Assembly (NCBI RefSeq): GCF_947179165.1
Contig: NC_077238.1
Span: 80,319,757-80,383,756, forward strand
DNA length: 64,000 bases
Reading direction: 5' to 3'
DNA from: Solanum dulcamara
Taxonomy: Eukaryota; Streptophyta; Magnoliopsida; Solanales; Solanaceae
Shown here: positions 1 through 11,300 of the stretch, piece by piece
Position numbering within the stretch: the stretch's first letter is position 1
Layout: each line of letters starts with the position of its first letter
Notes under the pieces: generated by a model
The model's database searches: none
Told to the model about the DNA's origin: nothing
The model's input: the letters and a program-made list of their open reading frames with translations, nothing else
Translations under genes and position numbers: made by a program

Positions 1-572
1 AATATTTAATGGTCATATGTTCTTTAATAAAATTTGATGATCACTCAACTTATTTATGAGAATATCTTATTAAAATATCATTTTTATTTTTTTAGGATTA
101 CACGTAAGGTGGCTTTACTCACGTAAGGTGGCTTTACTTACGAAACGAATATGAGTTAGTCAAAGCTCCAATACGAATATCGAATACTATAGGTAGAGCT
201 ACATTGGGTGAAGGATAATACGATGTACACTCTTCGCTGAAAAATTATGTGGCGTAAGTTAAATATTAGCTAATATGAATGATGTTTAATTTTGCACGCT
301 CTTAACCCAACACACATCTGAGAAGAAAATTTGCACACCCTTTGTTAAAACTTCTACCAAAAAGCTGGTCCAATGTCAAAGGAACATCGATAAAATAATG
401 CTAATATTGACATGTTCAGAATTACAAACTATTCGACAAACACAAAATGCAGACTTAAAAAATATATTTGGGACAGAAGCAAACTTCCCTAATGTTCAAT
501 CAGACCACAAATAGACATGACAAAGACAGAGACAGGAAAGGAAATATTACAGTAGCAAACAATATTTGGTAC
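1..572. other. 3' flank of the RAB GTPase gene, no gene seen
   Basis: AT-rich sequence downstream of the RABD2-type stop codon at 573. The part nearest the stop is probably its 3' UTR. A 19-bp unit is repeated in tandem at 102-120 and 121-139 with one mismatch. Nothing else is supported. Confidence 0.6.
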
Positions 573-3500
573 TCAGGATGAGCAACAGCCACCACTCTGT
601 GTCACCGGCTGTCCGCGGATATTCACTGTCGGAGGCTTGGCAGAATTTGAGGGTTGGCTTGCCATCCTGCATTTAGGAGAGCATTAGAGAAAGAAAAAAT
701 AGAAGTTAGCAAAAGAGGCATCGGCGAGATTAGTTCATCATCAATAGAAGTTAGCAAAAGAGGCATCGGCGAGATTAGTTCATCATCACGGAAGACACCT
801 TATAACCAACTGGACCTGGTTGGACCAAGACTAACCAGCCCAAACCAGGTAGAAAAGGCCCTCCAGCTGGCCAGCAGGAAGAAGGAACAGTAGTAAGTGT
901 TTGGCAACCAAACAGCCCATGAACTGAAAGGGCCAAGCCAAGAGCTAGCTCAGTTAGAATGAAATTCTAGGTTCTTTTCTTATGAGGTTGTGTACAACAA
1001 CCTTAACCCAACAAGTTTTCATCAGACCTTGCACCCAATTACTCATGCTTAAAAACAAATGAATAATGTCAAAAAACTCGGACTCGTAAGCTGAAGAGAT
1101 AAATATATACTATGTTTGAATGATCAGAGAAAATAATGGAAGTTTCAATTTGCAAGATTACATATTGAATATTGCCAAATTACATTTTGTAATACTTCAA
1201 GTTGAAAATCGAAGTTTGGAAACTCAATGACCTTTGACAGTTTTTCTTTTACCCAATGCTTCAATTTAGTTTCTTACATTAGTCATTACAAAAAATGGTA
1301 TTAACCTCAAACAAGAACAGAAAACCAAAAGAAAAGACTAGGGGAGCCACCATAGTTTGGCCTCAAACCAGAACCAACCAACAATCAGCCTGCGTCAACA
1401 CAATTGGTTACATCTAAATACATATTTTTTCTTATTTGGATCCAGTGAAACCATAGACTTTCAGAATCCAGCAGAAAAAATATATTTTTCTAATTGGCTA
1501 ATGTTTCTAAGGGCTGAAAGTGCCAAATAGGAATCCAACTTGACGATGGCTATGTTTTACTTTCTGAACTAGAAATATCTCAGGCTCGCAACCAAATAAT
1601 CATTCTTATAAAAGATGACGTGATAGAAAAGCATATAGGCATTAGATATAGAAAAAGCAAAAACACCAAAATTGCACCACAGATCAGGCTTGAGCAAATT
1701 AGAAAGGCAACAAGACATTTCAAAAATTTTACTGCCACCTGAAAATGAGATGTATGCTTACCTATTTTTGATAGCACTAGTCATAGCCATGAAAGCCTGT
1801 TCCACATTTGTAGCATCTTTAGCACTGGTCTCCAAGAATGGAATACCGATTTCATCAGCAAATGCCTAAGAATGAAGTGGTCGATCAGTACAGTTTGATT
1901 TCGGGACAAAGAATTAAATGTAGAAAATGGATTTACCTTAGCCGTTTCATAAGAGACAACTCTATTTGCAGTAAGATCAGCCTTATTCCCAACAAGAATT
2001 TTGTTAACATTGTCACTAGCATAACGATCAATTTCATTCAGCCACTGTTTTACATTATTGAAGCTCTCCTGATCTGTCACATCATACACAACCTACGCAA
2101 GAGGCCATCAGAAAACATCAAAAGATGCAGAAAATCATTGATGATAAACTTTACAGGGAAGCACTTACTATTGTGTTCAATTTTATCATTTTCAAAACCA
2201 AAAAAAAAAACAGTTACTATTTTTGATGGAAAAAAAACAAACACTTACTATTATGCCATGGGCTCCACGATAGTAGCTGCTAGTGATGGTCCTGAAGCGT
2301 TCTTGTCCAGCTGTATCCCACTACATGAAAAAAAATAAAAAAAAATCAAGGACCTTTATTTCAATTAAGAGTTTGGCTTGAATAAAATTAGCAATAGAAA
2401 AAGACTTTAAACACAAATGCAAGTGAAGTCTTACAATCTGAAGTTTTATAGTCTTCCCATCTTGCTCTACCGTACGAATTTTCTACATGAAAAGATTTGA
2501 TAAGATGAGCAAATACATTTATTTAAGAATGGGATGGCAGAATAAGATCACAGAAGACTCCAACTATATATAAATGAAGTAGCTCAGCAACTACAGTGAT
2601 ATTTACTTACAAAATCAACTCCAATGGTGCTTATGTAACTTTCCAGATATGTGTCGTCCTGATGGAAATACATGAAAAACATTCAGCGCCATTTACAGAA
2701 GATAACTTTAACCACATTAAACTATATTCTGCAACTTTCCATTGCAAAGGTAAGAATATCCAAGAAATATTTCACTCTTAAAAAATCTATAACAATGGAA
2801 CTCCATAAGCAGCAAGATGCATCATCAATTAATCAGAGGTTTTACATTGAACATGAAACTAGTTAAGTATCAAATTAGTGCCTTAGGAAGGAGGGACAAA
2901 GTTGATGCCAGAAGCAGTTTACTTATCTCTACATATATAATTCACTCATTGTAGTTTTTTCATCTACTTTGTCCATATAATTGTTGTTCGTTATCATAAT
3001 TATTTCTTCTTGCATTGCAACAATATTTTGTTTCCTTTGTGTCTTTCTTCGCAAATACCTTCGTTTTAGTGAATTTTATACTAGAAGCCCAACATATTTT
3101 GACATTTTTTATATGATTTTTGGCCTTTGACAATACTGTAACTCATAGACAGATCATTAAAGCTAACAGAGAAGTTAACAAAAAAGAACAGGAAACTGGA
3201 ATGGCAGTGTGCAAGGCCAATATGCTCCCTATGACCTCCTTCCTCCTTTTGATTTGTTAAAAGAAGATATTAGAATTCGTGTTTTAAAAAGAAAGGGAAG
3301 GAGATAATACAGCAGTACAACTAATTTTTTGAGAGAAAACTTACAGCAAACCTCAGAAGAAGACATGATTTCCCAACACCAGAATCACCAATGAGCAAAA
3401 GCTTAAACAGGTAGTCACTGCAAGCAGAGAACAACAGATAAGACATCAGATCATAAAGTTTATTAGCTTGCAAGATGTTTAAAGTATGCCTCTCTATAAT

Positions 3501-5907
3501 ATATTTTGCTATGTATTGTGATTAACTTTTCATTGTAATCCTATTACCCCTCATATGAAGCAATTTACACTGTTATAGCATGGTTACATGAACTTATCAA
3601 GAAAAAAGACATGGTTACAAATGGCTACTAAGATAACTAGGATTCAAGAAAGAGAACGTTAAAGGATTTTATCCCATTTGATAGGATAAAGTGATCTAAA
3701 AGAACTATGCCTTCATGGAAAGTTGCTTCTAAGAATCCTCAATATCCATTCCTATCATATACTATCATGTTTACTCATGCATAGATAACACGTATAAAAT
3801 AATACCCAGAAAGAATCACCCACTACTCTAGCATATGTAAAAAAAATATATATGGGATAGGGCTAATAAGGATCTAGTTCACTCCTACACTTCCCTGGAT
3901 TGCACCTGATACGGTTTAAGGCTATGTTAGGTGACACATCATCCAAGTTTTCTACACTGAGTCTTTGCTGAAGTAGGATCAAGATCTAAGGATCAAACTT
4001 AAACCACTTTAACCCCCCCGCCCCCTTCTTCCCCCAAAGAAAAAGCAAAACAACTGATTTGACAATATCATTTATCTGGCTAAATATTATGGAAACAATT
4101 TCAGACAATATCCAGGTAATAATCAAGTTTAAAAGCCTTGCCTCAATTGTCAAAAGCTCAAGATATGGAGAAGCATTTTAAATAGTAGATTATTTAAGAT
4201 AAGTAGGAGTAACGCATACATAAACACTGCAAGTTTAGCCAATGAGGTAGGAGTGAGTTGAGGTGAGATTAGGTGGAATTGAGGTACCTAGATATAACTG
4301 TTTAGATATATGGGCTTTATAGCCCAGAAAAATGGAATGATAAATGAAGATGTTATGTATAGGACTAAAGTAGGATTGAAATGGATGAGTGCCAGTACAG
4401 TGTGATAGGAATATCTACCAAAGTGAAAAGCTAGTTTCATAGCACGACTGTAAGGCAACAATGTTGTATGACTGAATGTTGGGCCTTACATATCCCTGAG
4501 ACGAAGGTCGCAGAGATGCGGATGTTAAAATAGATGTGAGGTCATACAAGATTAGATAAAATTAGAGATGATCACATCCATCAGAAGGTGCAAATAGCGC
4601 ATAAAGAGAACAAAATGAGAGAATGTCGTTTAAATCTGACCACATATCATGTAGGCCTCCAGATGCACCGGTTCTTAGATGTGAAGATATGATGATTGAA
4701 ATGTTAAAAGAAGAAGTGGTAACCTAAAATCATATGGAAGGAAATTATCTCAAAGGACTTGAAATATCTCAAAATCCAGAAAAGGAGAAAAATTTGGAAG
4801 TCGGAAATCTGCATCGGTGATACCAACTAGAAGATTAGTGCTACTAAAAGACTTTTTAGTATATTAGAAAAATATAACCTGCATTGCTCAGATCATCCAA
4901 AATGTTGTCGGGCATGCATTGGATCCTCCAAAAGTTATATATTTTGGAGGATCCAACATGGGTGCGGCCACATTTTTTGAGGATCCAAGCAACACAGGAT
5001 ATAATCGCTAGTATATATTAGAGAACCCCTAGTGTTAGATAACTCTTAAGTACATAGTAGTTCAATACTATGGACCCAAATAAAGACATCATGATATTGA
5101 GAATTCATACAGCCAACCTCAACTAGGTTAGTATCCAGTTTGACGCATAGTTTGTTGAGCATATATATATACATGGACTATATATCTCAAAGAACTAATA
5201 TTTTAATCTTCTAATGTTCAACCAGCATCTATAGTACAGCATCCTTTGTTGATCATGATAGTGCAAAAACACAGATTCTAAGTTGACTTCATCAGGAGTA
5301 GTTCTGAGGGAAATCAAATACAACTTCAAGTCTTCAACCATAATTCATAACCACATCTAAGATATAGTTGAACATAAAGCCATTTCGAAATGTATCAGAC
5401 CCTTCTACAACATGCATGCACAAAAAGCAAAAAATCCTAAATTTCTCTATCAAGCACTTAACAATCACGGTTTTAACATCTCTCCATAAGTATTCCCGTA
5501 TAAACTCGCTAAACAAATAGACAAAGCTGATGGTAATCAGCTCAAGGATGAAATGTGTTGCATTTTCACCCTCCTCCCGGCTCTCAAAGACGTTTAATTG
5601 GATCCAACGAACGTATATCTCACAATTCCCTTAACGGATGTAAAAAATTGAATAGAAAAGCAAGGTATAATCATTAATCCCAAAGGTTAGCAGCTAATTC
5701 CGATTTTAATGACTTAGGGTTCCCAGATGAATTCACTAATCTCAATTCAAGTAAAAAAAATCCACCGTTCTCGAAACTGAATGCTAAATGACAAATAATC
5801 AAAACAAAATCTGGAAAAATTAATCTGCGAGATTATTATAAAGCTCATTTAATTGAATGCTTTCAAAAAGATGATGCGATAAATGGAACTTACTATTCTG
5901 GATTCAT
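573..5907 (-). CDS. RABD2: RABD2/Rab1-type small GTPase, 8 exons, 202 aa
   Basis: Exons on the minus strand are 5907-5894, 3417-3345, 2658-2611, 2482-2435, 2320-2249, 2092-1937, 1865-1762 and 666-573, with GT-AG junctions and a continuous frame of 202 codons plus stop. The first exon is only 14 nt (MNPE plus two bases of Tyr). Guanine-nucleotide motifs are all present: P-loop GDSGVGKS (residues ~15-22), effector loop with STIGVDF, G3 WDTAGQE, G4 NKAD, G5 ETSAK. The tail ends GGCCSS, a double-cysteine geranylgeranylation site. Length and sequence fit the RABD2/Ypt1/Rab1 family, which controls ER-to-Golgi vesicle traffic at membranes. G4 reads NKAD where relatives often have NKCD; that position is not a GTP contact. 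Intron 1 is about 2.5 kb and holds a LINE fragment and a foldback repeat. Paralogue level (2a, 2b or 2c) is not resolved. Confidence 0.93.
699..788. repeat. Perfect 45-bp tandem duplication in RAB intron 7
   Basis: Units 699-743 and 744-788 are identical by eye. They lie in the last intron of the RABD2-type gene, 33 bp from its splice acceptor at 667. An open frame across them on the plus strand just repeats 15 residues and is not a gene. Confidence 0.9.
4328..4771 (+). mobile_element. LINE reverse-transcriptase C-terminal fragment
   Basis: The plus strand reads as a decayed C-terminal part of a plant non-LTR retrotransposon ORF. Recognisable pieces are [19 protein letters not shown], then [11 protein letters not shown] followed by [13 protein letters not shown], then ENKMREC. 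These match the usual [16 protein letters not shown]...DKMRE pattern of LINE polyproteins annotated in plants. Stops and frameshifts are frequent and no 5' part is present. It sits in intron 1 of the RABD2-type gene, opposite to that gene's direction. Confidence 0.7.
4873..5003. mobile_element. Foldback (palindromic) MITE-like element
   Basis: Two arms of about 55-60 bp are imperfect inverted copies of each other. The centre is a clean hairpin at about 4921-4953, with GGATCCTCCAAAA facing TTTTGGAGGATCC across a short AT loop. Outer ends read as ATAACCTGCATTGCT and the reverse of AGCAACACAGGATAT. No target duplication could be fixed. It lies in intron 1 of the RABD2-type gene. Confidence 0.65.
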
Positions 5908-6705
5908 TGCGATCTACGAGAGACGAAATTCGCCGGTGACGGAGGTATTTACCGGCGAGGACTGACCGGAATCTGAATCTTCGTGGGAGAATTAAAGAGA
6001 CGTAAAGAAAGCGTTGAAATTTGAGGAGAGGAGAAATTGCTTTTCCTTTGTTTGTTTTGATATTTATTTTTTCTTTTCTTTTCATTTATTTTAGTTAATT
6101 TATTCTTTATATACTTATCTTTTTCTCTTCTTTTTTTTTTTTTAACTTCTCCATGTTTCAATTAACATTACATTAAAGAGTTATTTGGCTAATGTATCTT
6201 CGAAAATTATTATTAAACAAAAATATGTCCTCTTACGCGTCTTGAATATATGTGCTAGACTCTCGGTTTCGAGTTGGAGAATGAAAAAAATTCTATTGAG
6301 GCATCACTTTCGAATGAGTCCTGTAGTGCATTAGTCAGGACTCTACGAATTCTGAACATCGGGTGAGAAATCAAAAAAAAAATGTGCTACACCAACTTCT
6401 ATTTATTAAAATAGTCTCTTTTTTTAATTTATGATATTTTAACAGCAAGCATTTAGAAATTAATGCATAATAAGCATTTAATAAAAAAAAATAGGGAATT
6501 ACTGGGAAAAAAAGTAATAGTATTATTTTTTAAATTATTCAGGAGGTAATAGAATTCCGTAAACTTTAGGTGTATATTTAAAAATAGGATATAAGTTAAA
6601 TAAAAGACATGTATTTTCTCTTATGAAACATATGTGATTTTAAAGTCTCCTTGATCGTGAAAGATTTGAGTATCAATGAGCATGATTTTAATGCATTGCA
6701 TTAAG
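5908..6705. other. 5' leader and upstream region of the RAB gene, no gene seen
   Basis: The stretch near 5908-6060 should hold the 5' UTR and core promoter of the minus-strand RAB gene, with pyrimidine-rich runs near 6060-6150. No clear TATA box was fixed. Short open frames here are A/T-rich low-complexity and are not supported as genes. Confidence 0.45.
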
Positions 6706-7363
6706 TAGGGTTGTACAGGACAAACCGATAAACCGCACCAAACCGATAAACCGAACCAAACCGGAAAAAAAAACCGACTAGTGATTTGGTTTGACTTGGT
6801 TTGGTGTTTGAAAAAAAAAACCCGACCATTATGGGTTGGTTTGGTTTTAACTAAAAAAAGTCAAACCGAACCCAAACCGACCCGATTATAGATATACTAC
6901 TTTTAAATTATGTTATACATAAAAATATTTATTAAAATGTAATTTATAAATATTTTTTAAAATTTTTTCATAATTTTTGTTTTCTTTCTTATATCTAGAT
7001 TTGGACTTGAGTAGCTCATCTAAATAATATACAAAAAAAGCTTATCTTATAAAGTTATATTATAAAGTTAAAACTTCAAATAGTGTTGTGCCTCCATCTT
7101 ATATGTTGATATTTTGTACTAGAACTCTTTTTAAGAAGCACTGCTCTGTGCTTTTTATTAGATACTATGAGAAACCCAAAAAAATCCGAAAAACCCAGAA
7201 AAACCCGAAAAACCCGAAAAACCCCGAAAAACCCGAGAAAAATTGATATCGAAAAACCCGACTTTTATTGGTTTGGTTTGGTTTATAGATTTAATAACCC
7301 GACACAAATGGTTTGGTTTGGTTTGTAAAAAATCCGAACCAACCCGGTCCATGTACACCCCTA
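6706..7363. mobile_element. hAT-type MITE, 658 bp, perfect 8-bp TSD
   Basis: The element is flanked on both sides by GCATTAAG (6698-6705 and 7364-7371), an 8-bp target duplication. Its ends form imperfect terminal inverted repeats, TAGGGTTGTACAGGAC against TAGGGGTGTACATGGAC. An 8-bp TSD with a YAGGG terminus fits the hAT superfamily. Subterminal regions hold many short repeats of the AACCGAACC and AACCCGAAA kind. There is no transposase frame, so it is non-autonomous. It lies between the RAB and DUF1365 genes. Confidence 0.88.
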
Positions 7364-7371
7364 GCATTAAG

Positions 7372-8349
7372 TATATATTTTTATATTTAGAATCACTTTT
7401 AATTAAGGTTGTTCAAAATTGATAATTCAAATCGAAAAAAATTATTATTTTATCGGTAATGAGTTATTTGTTTAGCGGTTTCGATAATAATTTTGATTTT
7501 TTTATTATCGAGTTATTGGTTTTTAATGATTTAAGTTTTTTCTTAACAGGTTAACTGATAATCCAATAGTAAATTAATAAGAAAAAATTACTTGATTGAG
7601 TGCTTTTTAAAAATTAATTACTGATTTTAGCGATATTTTTTATTTATTATCATATATAGCAATATATAGCAATATTATGATAATTCTACACTTGTATTAA
7701 AAGTGAATTATGCATACAATATAAATATATTATAAGTGTTTTAAAATATATATTATGGTTGTGTAGTAAGAAACTAACATAATGTATTATAAGTCTATTA
7801 AAATATGTGATAAATGTATTATCCATCTATAAACTTGTATTATATATGTTTTATAAATAGTTCTCTGCAATATGTATTAAAACTGTATTATAAATGTATT
7901 ATAAGTGTTCAGTGAAATTAATTTTTTATTGCTATAAATGATAAATATTTTTTTAATATTGTATATTTACGTAAGTTTCTCAATTAATAAACTATATTTA
8001 TATCATTCGATATATAAAGACTTTGGGTATAATTTCATACTTTTATTTCTAACTGTCTTAAAACTCTCGGTTATTCTACAATTTGTCAATGAGCAATATG
8101 TAATGTATGACATGACTCATCTGATTTGTCATCTTGTTTCCAAGTAATCTTGAATGATTTTTTTTGTATGAGATCTTAATGATAAAATCGATAACCAAGT
8201 CAATAATATCAATGATCGATAACGGTTTAACATATTTACAAATCGAGAATGGATAGGTTAAAGTAGTGATCCTTAAAAGGACACGTATCCCAATGGAATA
8301 TGTATCAAATAAAATTTCTCCACGAAAATTCCAAAGCAAAGAGATAGAG
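7372..8349. other. AT-rich upstream region of the DUF1365 gene
   Basis: No gene is seen. From about 7690 to 7915 the motif TGTATTATAA and close variants recur as a degenerate repeat. The last ~80 bp before the ATG at 8350 are probable 5' UTR. An in-frame ATG at 8266 exists but lacks any family sequence. Confidence 0.5.
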
Positions 8350-11300
8350 ATGGAATTAGTGTATCTTCTCTTCTCTATACTTTCCACTTCTTTCACTTCC
8401 TTCGTACTCTCTTTTTTCTTCCTTTCTCGCCTTCTGCTCCGCCGATTAGGTTTCCGATTAGCCGGAGCCGGAGCCGGGGAAGACTCTGTTTCTCTTTATG
8501 AAGGAACTGTATGGCACGAACGACGCCGTCCGGTTCACCATTCATTCCGGTACCCCGTTCGTTATGCACTGATTGACCTTGATCGTTCGTCTAATCCGCC
8601 GTCTGATAATCTCTCAGCTCATGAAGCGCGACGCATTTCTGGTACCACTGGTCCCGTGTAAGTGTTGATAACCTTTTGGTTGATAGATCGAAAGAAACAA
8701 TTCAATTATGCTGAGATTCAAACATGTTGGCTGTTACCTGTTATATTGTATTGGGTTGTTAGTTCAAGTATATGTTTTCATTGTTACTTTTAACAATTTT
8801 ATTGTATTGTATTGTTAAATTCACGACGAAAAATCCATTTTGTGTAAGGATCAATTTGATATGATAGCATCCTCCTCCTTTTTTTTCCTTCCCATTTTGT
8901 TTGTACTTATTATTTAATTAATTTTATTTTATCATTTAGCCCATCTTTTTACAGTAGTTCTAACTTTTTTTTTTTTTTTTTGTAAATTTTATCCTTCAAA
9001 AGTACCATTTCATGTAACCACTAATTTGGACTAATTTAGTGTGATCGCATTGTTTCCTTTTTTACCTTTTCTCATTTTGTTAGGTATTATTTAATAATCC
9101 TATTTTATTATTTACCCCAGCTTTTTTATAATAGTGGTATACTGTACCTTACTCCTTTTGTAGGTTGATCCTTTAAATTGTTGATGTGTGAAATTTTGTA
9201 ATGACTGGAAATAATATAATATATCTAAATGTTGTATTTATTAAAATAATATAGTACGATACAATACAATATGATACATTATGAAACGATCACTACTGAA
9301 AGTTCACTTTTTTCCATTGAAAAATGTTCACCGGCTATTCCCACTGATAGTTTGATTGAAGCGGTGTGAATAGGGAAATTTCCCATTATTTTAGTGAGAA
9401 TCTATTTCCCACTCTGCATTTTCTGAGTGACCTGGTTTGATGGGAAAATCATGTTTTATAGCACAACTTTCCTACTGATTCGTGGTGGGAAAAATCTTTG
9501 TTTCTAGTAGTGGATAAGTAATAACCATCCAAACTAAGTGTTAGGGGATATTTTTCTTGTCTTTTTAGTTTTCTCTTGAATTGAACATGTTATTGTGATA
9601 CTATTAAATGGGATTTGTTCATTCGGCTGAATTGCAACTGCCACTTTCTAATACTAAAAGTACTCCTTTTGAAATACTATAGAATTATTCTGAGTTAGTT
9701 GCAGTTGCCTGCCTTTTCAATTTATCAACAGTTTCTCTTTAAAGGGGAAAAAAATTGGTGATATATGCTTTCCATGGTTGAGTTCTTCTTGGAAAATGAT
9801 TTAGTATTAAAATAAAAAATATGAGTTCCATTTTCTGGTGTCCTGATGAAATACATCATGACATTTTCAGGCATTGGCATGGACAAAGTATCACTTGTGC
9901 ACACTAAATCAGACATCTGATAGTTCAAAAACTGCAAAATGTTGTAGTGTTCTTAGTGCTATGGGTTCATGGACTGATTATTCATCTTTTTTTAAAGCAG
10001 TTTCTTGTTGACAATACCACCCAGTGTGGGATATGTGCAAAACCCATTGAGTTTGTATTATTGCTATGATACTGAAGGCTCCTTGCAGAATTTGAAGAAA
10101 TGCATTGCTGAGGTGAATAATTCTAATTGCTAAGTAATCAAAGCCTAAATTGAGAAATACTGTCAAAGTTTCAAACAAGGAGTTAGTGCCTAAAATGTAT
10201 GATCCTTTGTTAAATGGACCATATCGAGGAACAATCAAAAAAGGGGGTATCCTCCCCTGTTCCGGTCATGGGAAAAGATGAAATAAATCAAAAAAATTAT
10301 TTTTGTTCAAGAATGAAATCTTACTGGAACTGTCCATATCGGGCCTGTGTACTATCCATAATCTACTATCAGCAACCAAAATTTGTTACCTAAGAGGCTC
10401 CTCACGCTCTTTACCCTGAGCAAATTAAGAAGGAAGATATACTGTACCCAACTGTTTTGCCTTTCTGCTAATTTCCACCCGCTGCATGTCCAGTTTCATT
10501 TTTTCTTAGATCAAACAGTCAAAGTATATATCTTGATTCTGACTATTTGCTGACTGAATTCTTTCTCAGGTGACTAACACCCCATGGGGTGAAAGAGTAT
10601 CATTTCTGTTCAACCCAAACTCAGATGTAGTTGCAAAATCTCTTCATGTTAGTCCTTTCATGGTAAGCCATCTTTAGGGATCACCTTGCCTTTTACCTCC
10701 TCCGTTTCAATTCGTTGTCTGGTAAACAAGACTTTTGAATCTTTGGTCTTTAAACTAAAGATCTGCAAAATGTACCAAAATGCCCTTTAATCTTGTAGTC
10801 TTAAACATGCCATGTGAAAGTTGGAATTAAAGAGTTTCCCTCAAAAAAGGAAAGAGACATTCTTTTTCAAACGGACTAAAAAAGAAAGTAGGACAAACAA
10901 ACTGAAACGGAGGGAGTATTTACTTTCATCTATCTCTAGCTTAATCTGATTTTAGTGACCTTCGAAAGTGATGTATACAATCAACGTCATGCTCTTGATT
11001 TGTTATCTCGTATTGTTCATGGAGTTTGTTCTCTCTATTCCATCTTTTTTGCTGATATTTTATGTTGCCTGCTCCTTAGAGATTATATTGTTATCATTAT
11101 ACAAACCTCAAACTGTTATGTAAAGGTTGAGATGGTTTATAAATGCATACAGTTTGCTATGTTGCCTGTTACTGGGTCCAAGATACTTAAAGGCATTTAT
11201 ACAATTTTGGTGGCACATCCTTGCTTTTGCAGAACCTGAAATCAAAACTCTTTGTCGTTGTTTCGAAAGTTTCCTGACATTACTAGAGACGCTATATGCA

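Noticed and set aside
654..893. 79-codon plus-strand frame with a repeated 15-residue block
   Set aside because: It is the shadow of the 45-bp duplication within a RAB intron and overlaps the last RAB exon.
1838..2338. 166-codon plus-strand frame
   Set aside because: It overlaps the RAB exons on the opposite strand and has no protein-like composition.
4013..4035. C-rich tract as a regulatory i-motif or G4
   Set aside because: Only one run is long enough; the others are broken by T, and it lies in the RAB intron with no other support.
7158..7367. 69-codon minus frame with FSGFSGFSGFFGFF
   Set aside because: Low-complexity translation of the hAT MITE's subterminal repeats.
9725..10238. Minus-strand frames over DUF1365 intron 1 and exon 2
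   Set aside because: They run antisense through a well-supported exon and show no family motif.
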